In this document: piece by piece, positions 7,389 through 14,090 of the stretch
How positions within the stretch are numbered: the first letter of the stretch is position 1
Layout of the letters: every line of letters starts with the position of its first letter
From: CAZSGN01 sp964606415
GTDB taxonomy: Bacteria; Bacteroidota; Bacteroidia; Bacteroidales; JBBRXJ01
NCBI GenBank assembly: GCA_964606415.1
Contig: CAZSGN010000011.1
Coordinates: 1-21,138 of the forward strand
Direction of reading: 5' to 3'
Length of the DNA stretch: 21,138 nucleotides
Made by a program: the position numbers and the translations under genes
Notes under the pieces: generated by a model
What the model was told of the DNA's origin: nothing
Databases searched by the model: none
Seen by the model: only the letters and a program-made list of their open reading frames with translations

Positions 7389-7561
7389 CTCGCCCCGCTG
7401 AATAGAGTTCATCATTAATGTCCACTAACTTCGTTATGCTTGTCCCAAAATTGCTCATTTACACCAGCAAACTCCGGATTTTAGGACTTCGCAAGCCTCG
7501 TTACCGAACATTATGATCCAAACACTTGGGTTTACTGACAGGCTCTAAATAGCGGGGTGAG
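7389..7561. repeat. 173-bp imperfect palindrome (MITE- or REP-like element)
   Basis: The ends are 19-nt inverted repeats: CTCGCCCCGCTGAATAGAG (7389-7407) against the reverse complement of 7543-7561, 15 of 19 identical. Inside, GCTTGTCCCAAAAT (7438-7451) pairs with ATTTTAGGAC (7478-7487) plus AAGC (7493-7496) across a 5-nt bulge. A third stem, TTGCT (7451-7455) with AGCAA (7466-7470), closes the tip. The ACATTA/TGAT segments of both arms also correspond. The whole element could fold into one long hairpin. There is no coding frame and no obvious target-site duplication. The right terminal repeat holds the last codons and stop of the pseudouridine synthase gene. It is either a nonautonomous mobile repeat or a large bidirectional terminator. 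Confidence 0.6.
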
Positions 7562-8480
7562 CCTGGTTCCAGCGCGAATACTCATGCTTTACATAAGCAT
7601 GGAATTTGGCAGGAGCGGGCATGGAGAAAGTCATGTGTTTACTATTAAATGGATGGAGAAACTGAACAGATGTCGAAGCAAGAAATAAACCTTTATGCTT
7701 AAGCAACTGCCCGGCCGGGGAATAAAGGTCATCTCCAAGCACAGCATGTCCTATGGAAGCCATATGCTTCCGGATTTGATGATGCCTCCCGGTTAAAGGT
7801 TTAACAACAACATGGGTCAAATAACCGAATTTAGCAGAGAGGGATTGCTGCTCACATTCATAAATTGTATATGCTTCCCGTCCATTGATTGGTTCTTTAA
7901 TTTCTCCGTTCACAGGAGCCTTGCCAATAACAACAGCCTGGTAAGTTTTAGAGATCACCCGCTCCTGAAACTGCCTGCTTAAATGAGTCAATGCAGAACG
8001 GGTTTTTGCCACCAACATAACCCCTGAGGTCTTAAAATCAAGCCGATGGGCTGGCAAAGGTGCCGGCAAGGCATCAAAACAAGTTGAAAGAAACAAGTTA
8101 TAGGGCAAAGCATTTACAAGGTTACGAAAAGAATGTCCGCTGACTTCAATGCCGGCCGGCTTAATGATTACCGCCATATGTGAATCTTCATATAAAATAT
8201 CAAGAACTAAAGGGTAAACAGCAGCAGACGGAGTATCATCAGCCAACAAATCAATCTTTTGGCCGGAAAGCACCCAATGAGCTGTCCCTGCAATAACACC
8301 ATCGACCCTAAAAAGGCCCTTTTTAACCGCTTTTTTAACAGAAGCGCGTGATGGATAATACACTGAGAAATGAGGTTTTATATAATCAACAATCCGCTCT
8401 GGTTTAGTCCCAGGCGGAACATGATGGGCATGGATGACCGCCTTCAAATTCATGCTGTTATGTTGACATTTATCGTTCAC
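7545..8480 (-). CDS. RluA-family RNA pseudouridine synthase
   Basis: Isomerises specific uridines to pseudouridine in rRNA or tRNA; which site is modified cannot be told here. 311 aa from GTG 8480. The N-terminal part (about 25-80) resembles an S4-type RNA-binding region (SRASVKKAVKKGLFRVDG). The catalytic domain carries PAHRLDFKTSGVMLVAKT (143-160) with catalytic Asp148, and the family block TGRHHQIRKHMASIGHAVLG followed by DDLY. An in-frame ATG at 8453 (residue 10) is a plausible alternative start. The gene follows the hybrid kinase by 14 bp and is probably co-transcribed with it. Its last codons (HPAI and TAG) lie inside the right end of the palindromic element, so the native C-terminus may have been changed by insertion. 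Confidence 0.93.
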   Translation of the reverse strand: MNDKCQHNSMNLKAVIHAHHVPPGTKPERIVDYIKPHFSVYYPSRASVKKAVKKGLFRVDGVIAGTAHWVLSGQKIDLLADDTPSAAVYPLVLDILYEDSHMAVIIKPAGIEVSGHSFRNLVNALPYNLFLSTCFDALPAPLPAHRLDFKTSGVMLVAKTRSALTHLSRQFQERVISKTYQAVVIGKAPVNGEIKEPINGREAYTIYECEQQSLSAKFGYLTHVVVKPLTGRHHQIRKHMASIGHAVLGDDLYSPAGQLLKHKGLFLASTSVQFLHPFNSKHMTFSMPAPAKFHAYVKHEYSRWNQAHPAI

Positions 8481-8494
8481 TAAAAAGTCATTTT

Positions 8495-10351
8495 TCAGGT
8501 TAAAAAATCAGCAAGGACAGCAAGAAAATGATCCTTTATTATAGGTTTTGTCAAATAAGCATCAAAAATTCCTTCGTACTTTGCACGTTCTTCTTTCATG
8601 GCCATTGCCGTTATCGCGATAACAGGAATATGCTTTAGCTGCTGATCTTTCTTAATAATCCGGGCGGTAATACCTCCATCAAGGACAGGCATATCAATAT
8701 CCATCAAAATTAAATCAGGAGAGAAATTTTGTAGTTTTTCGATGGCCATTTTTCCGTTTTCAACAACCTCAATATTAACATGATATTGTTTTAGCATCGA
8801 TTTAATCAACTCCTGGCTCATGGGATCATCTTCGGCAAGCAAAATATATTTGTCACCCTGTTCTTTAAGCTCCACAAGTGTTTCTTCTTCAATATCTGAT
8901 TTTTGATCAGCCAAAATAGAAAAATGAACATCATGAAAGACAACTTTAAAGTCAGACCCTTTACCAGGGACACTACTTACTGAAACTTGTCCATTCATCT
9001 TCTCTACTAACTTTTTCACAATAGCCAGACCAAGACCTGTTCCTCCATATTTTCTGGTTGTGCGGCCATCTGCCTGAACAAAAGCATTAAACACAGCTTC
9101 TTTATCTTCTTCCGGTATCCCAATGCCAGTATCCTTTACATTAATAATGAGGTTATACTTTATATCCCTGTCTTGTTGAATAATATCCGTATCAAGATAC
9201 ACACTCACCCAGCCTTTCTCTGTAAATTTAACTGCGTTACCTATCAAATTCAAAAAAATCTGTTTAAAGCGATAAGGATCTAAATAAACCAGGAACGGGA
9301 ATTTTGCAAAATTTCTCAGGCTAAACTGAATTCCTTTATGATCAAGATTTTCACTAATCATCTCCTCAATATCTTCAAACACATTAAACACATCAAAATA
9401 CTCATAATGGAAATCCAGTTCATTGGCTTCAATCCGGGAAATATCAAGAATGTCATTAATAAGATATAATAAAGAATCTGAACTTTTCCGGATCTTGCCC
9501 AGGAAATCATGATGCCTTGATCCTTCCTTTACTTCTTTTTGCATCAACTGCGTATACCCCATAATCGCATTCATCGGGGTTCTGATCTCATGACTCATAT
9601 TTGCCAAAAACTCACTCTTTAACCTGTTTGCCCGTTCGGCAAGCTCCTTGGCATCCTCGAGGTTTTCCTGCATTTTTTTTATATGCTCAATATTCCGGGC
9701 AATACAAACCAAACCTTCAAAGCTGTCATTATTATACATACGATTAATGGTAACCAGGACAAAAAATTCTTTTTGCTGCTTACTCACAAAGATAAATTCC
9801 TTGTTCTTTATCTGCTTATCATTTTGCACATTAGGTTTAAGCTCCTTCTCAATCTGCTCATTTTGATGAAAAACAATACTCAAAGGCTTATCTATCAACT
9901 CATTCTCTGTATAACAGAGCATCTGGAATGTTGCGCTATTCGCTGTTTTAATAAAATAATCCTTATCAGTAACAATCAGAATATCTGACATTGACTCATA
10001 AATATTATTCAGGTAATCAACAGATACTGTTGAGAACCGCAACTCTTCACCAAGCATTTTCAATCCCAGGTATAAGCCCTGAAAAACTTCTGGTGCACAA
10101 ATATTATTTAAATCACGATCAAATCTAAGCGAAGCATAATCAATAATAATCTTTTCCAAATCATTAAGCGATGCTTCGATAACATTTTTTGAATAATAAT
10201 GTTCAGAATAGTGATCGCCAAGCTTATCAAGCTCCTCAATCAAATTATTAAAAAAATCCTGAATATAAGAAGGTAAAGGCTCCGGCAAATCCTTTTTTAC
10301 TATGAATGCTTTAATTAATCGCTTAATGCTTTCAATACTTACTTGCTCCAT
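8495..10351 (-). CDS. Soluble PAS hybrid sensor histidine kinase/response regulator
   Basis: 618 aa, no transmembrane segment or signal peptide, so a cytoplasmic sensor. The order is: a helical N-terminal region of unknown role (1-110), a PAS domain (about 115-225, starting IYESMSDILIVTDKD), a short coiled-coil, HisKA with FLANMSHEIRTPMNA (248-262; phospho-accepting His254), HATPase_c with N-box NLIGNAVKF (Asn372), G1 DTGIGIPEED (407-416) and G2 GGTGLGLAIVKKL (436-448), and a C-terminal receiver (about 502-616) with EDD (507-509), phospho-acceptor Asp551, Thr581 and Lys602. All catalytic residues are intact. It follows the STAS-like gene by 76 bp and precedes the pseudouridine synthase by 14 bp. 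A weak promoter match (CTTG at 10408-10411, TAAATTTT at 10383-10390, minus strand) lies upstream. Its phosphotransfer target is not evident. Confidence 0.95.
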   Translation of the reverse strand: MEQVSIESIKRLIKAFIVKKDLPEPLPSYIQDFFNNLIEELDKLGDHYSEHYYSKNVIEASLNDLEKIIIDYASLRFDRDLNNICAPEVFQGLYLGLKMLGEELRFSTVSVDYLNNIYESMSDILIVTDKDYFIKTANSATFQMLCYTENELIDKPLSIVFHQNEQIEKELKPNVQNDKQIKNKEFIFVSKQQKEFFVLVTINRMYNNDSFEGLVCIARNIEHIKKMQENLEDAKELAERANRLKSEFLANMSHEIRTPMNAIMGYTQLMQKEVKEGSRHHDFLGKIRKSSDSLLYLINDILDISRIEANELDFHYEYFDVFNVFEDIEEMISENLDHKGIQFSLRNFAKFPFLVYLDPYRFKQIFLNLIGNAVKFTEKGWVSVYLDTDIIQQDRDIKYNLIINVKDTGIGIPEEDKEAVFNAFVQADGRTTRKYGGTGLGLAIVKKLVEKMNGQVSVSSVPGKGSDFKVVFHDVHFSILADQKSDIEEETLVELKEQGDKYILLAEDDPMSQELIKSMLKQYHVNIEVVENGKMAIEKLQNFSPDLILMDIDMPVLDGGITARIIKKDQQLKHIPVIAITAMAMKEERAKYEGIFDAYLTKPIIKDHFLAVLADFLT

Positions 10352-10427
10352 AGTAGAATTCTGCGAATTTTTAAATACAAAAAAAATTTACCGGTCCATA
10401 AATGAAACAAGAGGCTAATCAGCATAA

Positions 10428-10808
10428 TCACTCTATTGACTTCAACCAATTTAATGCTTTATCGTCATCCACAAAAAGCTTTGTCTTGAATTGAGGCGTA
10501 TTCACACTGTTTAAAAAATTTCCTATTATCTGGCTTCTCTTGGTTCTTACTTTATAAGCAACTGCTTTAGCATTCGCTGAAGCTTCATCAGTTTTAAGAT
10601 AATTACGGGCATCATAACTTACCCCCCTTAACTTACTTATATCAACAAAGACAAGATTATCCCCGCTAAAATATTTCGTTGCTATAGCAACAATCTCTTT
10701 AACATCATCAAGTTCTACTTCCACATCAGGAAAAAAATCCTCATGTAATATGCCATCCTGATCACGCCACATATTACACACATTCAACTCATGTACCTGC
10801 TCATCCAT
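10428..10808 (-). CDS. Small STAS/SpoIIAA-like protein (DUF7793-like)
   Basis: A 126-residue soluble protein with the outline of a SpoIIAA/STAS-like alpha-beta fold: an N-terminal strand pair, a helix with LDDVKEIVAIATKYF (33-47), the core strand NLVFVDISKLRGVSYDARNY (51-70), another helix-strand pair (81-100), and a closing TKLFVDDDKALNWLKSI (109-125). I relate it from memory to a Bacteroidota family of unknown function (DUF7793); no search was possible. STAS proteins often act as phospho-switches or scaffolds. Its place between the oxoamine synthase fusion and the hybrid kinase suggests a signalling-adaptor role (inference). Ser58 and Ser64 in the core loop are possible switch residues. It starts at ATG 10808; the 173-bp upstream gap could hold its own promoter. 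Confidence 0.7.
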   Translation of the reverse strand: MDEQVHELNVCNMWRDQDGILHEDFFPDVEVELDDVKEIVAIATKYFSGDNLVFVDISKLRGVSYDARNYLKTDEASANAKAVAYKVRTKRSQIIGNFLNSVNTPQFKTKLFVDDDKALNWLKSIE

Positions 10809-10981
10809 ACCCTGTAATCATTCAATTAAACATTCTATAATAGTACTAATATAATTAAAAGATAGCAACTTCGAAAGAATAAATTTAATTAACCCAAAAG
10901 CTTTCAGGATAAATTCGACATATAACGGCACACATGTACGGCCAAATAACAGGATGATCATCTAATAAAAATAAACTTCCA

Positions 10982-13426
10982 TCATCCATGAATTGTTGAA
11001 AAATTGGCAATTTTTTCAAATTTATAATTGTCATCAGCCTGAACATAAATCACCTGGGGTATAGATACAGCCCCCAACCTTCTTTTTTCAAGAGAAGCAG
11101 TTAAACCAAAATATAAACGCTCCTTTTTTAATCTTGATGCTCTTTTAACAATTTGATACAAAAGTTGCCGGTAGTTTGAATGAGAATGAATATATTCATA
11201 ATCAAGCCCTATATACAAAGAGATATAATTATTGACAGCCTGATAACACAAGCCAAACGCCACAACAGGACCATTTTCATCATTATCATTTTTAATCCGC
11301 AATAAAATATATTCCCATTTATCCATTTTTAATGCTCCTTTAAAGAAAGAAAAAGGCAAAGGGAATAAATTCAAATCATAATTGGCATTCAGGACATTTA
11401 AATACAGGCTATACAAATATTCCAATTGTTCATTATCAATATCCCGGGTAATTTCCATATGATATAAATGCTCATAAGGTAGAATATTTTTCCTGAAGTG
11501 ATAGCGATATTTACGTTTAAGCTGAGTCATCAACTCATCAGCATTACTCCAATTTAATTGATCAACAATATTGGTTTCAGCCAAAGGAATTTTTAAAAAT
11601 CCCTGTTCAATAAAGAAAGACTTAAGTTCATCCTCCTTTTCATCAAAATCCCGCAAAACAATTTGCGTTGCCCGGGCTTCTTTCTTAATTTCAGTTACTT
11701 TATCCAGCATTAGTATAAGCGCCTCTTTCCACCAAGAAGATTGATAATCTACAAATAAATGCTTCCCCTCGGTCATCATTGCGCCCATAGTCAGGGTTTT
11801 TGACACCAAATAATCAGGATTGTTCATCCTTATTTTTTCTATTTCAGCAGAAACCGAAGCCGGAGCCAGCATATCATCTTTCCAGTAACACTTAGTAAAA
11901 AAAGTCGCCACCACAGGGTTTCCCTCTTGATCAGAAATGATAAAATAATGAAATTTCCAATTATCCCGTTCTAAGGGATTATTTTGAAAATGATCCTCCA
12001 AAAACACCAGGCAATCATAATCAAAGATTCCATTATCGCCAAGCAAGGAATCCCATTCTTCCTTATTCATTTCCCTAATTGTATTAACATATTTCATTTT
12101 AAGCTGATCCGCACACCTGGCCGCTCCATCAGGCATGTTTTCCTTGTTATAACGAGGCTTGATGGCCCCTTTAAAATCAGCATAGATCTTTTCAAGAGAA
12201 TAGTTTTCTTCTTCCAACACTTTCGGAAAAATCTCAAGTAAAGAACTAACAAAATAATCTATATCGGCTTTTTCAAGGTGAGCAGTCAAAGATACTCTCA
12301 CTCCTGAGCATCTTAACGGAACCGCAGGAAACATTCCTAAATTAACATAACACCCTTTATCAATTAATTTCCTTACCATATTCTGCCCAACTCTTGGCAA
12401 TCCCATTCCAATATAAAAGATAGGGCATATATTATCATCAACAAGCGGTAAATCAGTCTTCCTCAACAAATCATTCAGATAATCCACATTATTTCTTAAT
12501 TTATTCTGAAAATTATAAATATCATCACCCAGGTGTAACCTGGCAGAAGCTACAGCAGCACCTATTTCCGGAGGCGACATTGGGCCTGTAAAGATTAACG
12601 AACCACCCACTGTACTCACTTTTCGCTTAATCTCTTCGTCAGGAAAAACCAACACCCCCCCACCTGAGCCAAAACCTTTACTTAAAGACAAGGCTAATAT
12701 CATTTTAGGATGCAAATCAACCTGGCTTAAAACCCACCCTTTTCCATGTTCCCCAATCCAACTCATTCCATGAGCATCATCAATATACACATGAAAATTA
12801 TTATACTTATTCAACAATTCCACAATAGCATCCATAGGAATAACATCGCCAAACATAGAATAAATCCCATCCGCCATATACCATACCTTTCCATGCTTAT
12901 TCATATTTGCCTTAATCGTGTCTTCAAGAATATCCATACGGTTATGCCGGATCATATGCACTTTCGTCCCTTTTGTTTTACAAATATTCACCGGGTTCTG
13001 AACTGTATAATGCACCAGATGATCAAGAATAATTAAATCATCGGGGGCAATAATAGAAGGAATAAAAGAAAGATGAGCCAGGGTTGTAGAAGGTGCCACA
13101 ATAACCGAATACCCGAATATACGTGACATCAGCTCTTCAAGTTCATTGTATAAAGGCAAAGACAAATAAATACGCGAAGAAGGAAACTGCGTACCATATT
13201 TTTGGGTTGCCTGTATTGCCCCTTCCTTTAAATCAGGGTGTAGTTCAAGCCCCAGGTAACTATAAGAAGCAAAATTTAAACATTCTTTTCCTTCAATTTC
13301 TAACAATCTCCCATTAAGCGTCTGATTATCTATTCCAATATGCGCAATCCCCTTATTAATAATATCAGAAAGCAAATCATCAATGGAATCAATTTGATTG
13401 GTATGCCTGATCTTAGCCATAAACAA
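10982..13426 (-). CDS. Fusion of PLP alpha-oxoamine synthase and GNAT-type acyltransferase
   Basis: 814 aa, about twice the usual length of an alpha-oxoamine synthase. Residues 1-400 form a fold-type I PLP enzyme of the AONS/KBL/SPT/CqsA group: opening NFASYSYLGL (51-60), FPSSRIY (81-87), the YIDDAHGMSWIGEHGKG segment (214-230) with Asp217 and His219, the PLP lysine in LSLSKGFGSGGG (Lys250), and SGVRVSLTAHLEKADID (374-390) with the family Arg377. Residues about 445-805 resemble the GNAT-like acyltransferases (BioF2/FemAB-like), with LKRKYRYHFRKN (636-647) as the typical basic motif. The expected chemistry is decarboxylative condensation of an amino acid with an acyl thioester, then possibly N-acylation of the product by the second domain (inference). 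Substrates are unknown. The start is ATG 13426, or the ATG two codons later. Confidence 0.88.
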   Translation of the reverse strand: MFMAKIRHTNQIDSIDDLLSDIINKGIAHIGIDNQTLNGRLLEIEGKECLNFASYSYLGLELHPDLKEGAIQATQKYGTQFPSSRIYLSLPLYNELEELMSRIFGYSVIVAPSTTLAHLSFIPSIIAPDDLIILDHLVHYTVQNPVNICKTKGTKVHMIRHNRMDILEDTIKANMNKHGKVWYMADGIYSMFGDVIPMDAIVELLNKYNNFHVYIDDAHGMSWIGEHGKGWVLSQVDLHPKMILALSLSKGFGSGGGVLVFPDEEIKRKVSTVGGSLIFTGPMSPPEIGAAVASARLHLGDDIYNFQNKLRNNVDYLNDLLRKTDLPLVDDNICPIFYIGMGLPRVGQNMVRKLIDKGCYVNLGMFPAVPLRCSGVRVSLTAHLEKADIDYFVSSLLEIFPKVLEEENYSLEKIYADFKGAIKPRYNKENMPDGAARCADQLKMKYVNTIREMNKEEWDSLLGDNGIFDYDCLVFLEDHFQNNPLERDNWKFHYFIISDQEGNPVVATFFTKCYWKDDMLAPASVSAEIEKIRMNNPDYLVSKTLTMGAMMTEGKHLFVDYQSSWWKEALILMLDKVTEIKKEARATQIVLRDFDEKEDELKSFFIEQGFLKIPLAETNIVDQLNWSNADELMTQLKRKYRYHFRKNILPYEHLYHMEITRDIDNEQLEYLYSLYLNVLNANYDLNLFPLPFSFFKGALKMDKWEYILLRIKNDNDENGPVVAFGLCYQAVNNYISLYIGLDYEYIHSHSNYRQLLYQIVKRASRLKKERLYFGLTASLEKRRLGAVSIPQVIYVQADDNYKFEKIANFSTIHG

Positions 13427-13835
13427 TGTTTTAAATTATGAGATCAATGCAGAAGATACAATAATTAATTATTATAATCATCATTATCTTTGAAATGCTA
13501 TTTTAAAATTGATATAAATTTAAAGAGGAAAAATGTTCAAAGATCAATTACTGGAAAAATTTATATAAAAACACTTTTATCCATTAAAACTTATGATATT
13601 TCTCCCTTTTGGTCAAAATAGATTGCTATTCAGAGTCTTATAGTAAGGAGGGGATGATATAATAGATGTCATGGGTAACGTAGAGAAGAATCTCATTTTA
13701 AGATTATCCACTAAACGTTTTTATCGGATAACAACGATTAACTAAAAATAAATCATCGATTAACTTAATTTTCCTATTTTAGGATAAAAAAGTCTAATCC
13801 CGCATCAACACAACTACTTCTTATATAATAAAAAC
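13427..13835. promoter_or_regulatory. 409-bp intergenic region upstream of the oxoamine synthase fusion
   Basis: No coding frame of substance. It lies between the end of the giant minus-strand gene and the start of the fusion gene, so it should hold a terminator for the former and a promoter for the latter. Visible structures are a 9-bp direct repeat (13735-13743 and 13757-13765), TTATCC (13704-13709) inverted as GGATAA (13726-13731), and a short CCTA/TAGG hairpin (13773-13783). None is a clear terminator on the minus strand. A near match to the -7 box (GATCTTTG on the minus strand) lies upstream of the fusion gene. Confidence 0.45.
13735..13765 (+). repeat. CGATTAACT direct repeat with 22-bp period
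   Basis: CGATTAACT at 13735-13743 and again at 13757-13765, start-to-start 22 bp, about two helical turns, so both copies would face the same side of the helix. This is the geometry of a tandem operator or response-regulator site, but two 9-mers in AT-rich DNA may be chance. Confidence 0.35.
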
Positions 13836-14090
13836 TCATTCAACAACAAAAGGCATCATGGTAAAATGAATTGCTCCTTTTAATTTAAGATAATAAACGC
13901 CAGGTTTGGCACCTCTAATATCAATGCTTTGCTGAGGCTGAGCCTGGAAATGATTCATTTCCTGAATCATACTGCCGGAAGCAGAAATGATTTCCCAACC
14001 CTGAATAGCATTAAGTACACTTTTATCCACCTCAAGCACTAAAGAGAACCGGCCATTAGAAGGATTTGGATAGACATAAACATTATTTTC
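13836..14090 (-). other. T9SS type A C-terminal sorting domain
   Basis: The last about 85 residues carry the hallmark YPNPSNGRFSL followed by a beta-rich segment with IISASGSMIQ and a closing KPGVYYLKLKG. In Bacteroidota this domain directs export across the outer membrane by the type IX system and is usually cleaved off as the protein is attached to the surface or released. Confidence 0.92.

Noticed and set aside
10809..10981. Terminator between the fusion gene and the STAS-like gene
   Set aside because: No stem followed by a T-run was found on the minus strand, so co-transcription cannot be excluded.
13646..13672. Strong AAGGAGG Shine-Dalgarno-like sequence followed by ATG
   Set aside because: The frames from the nearby ATGs stop after two to five codons, so no gene follows.
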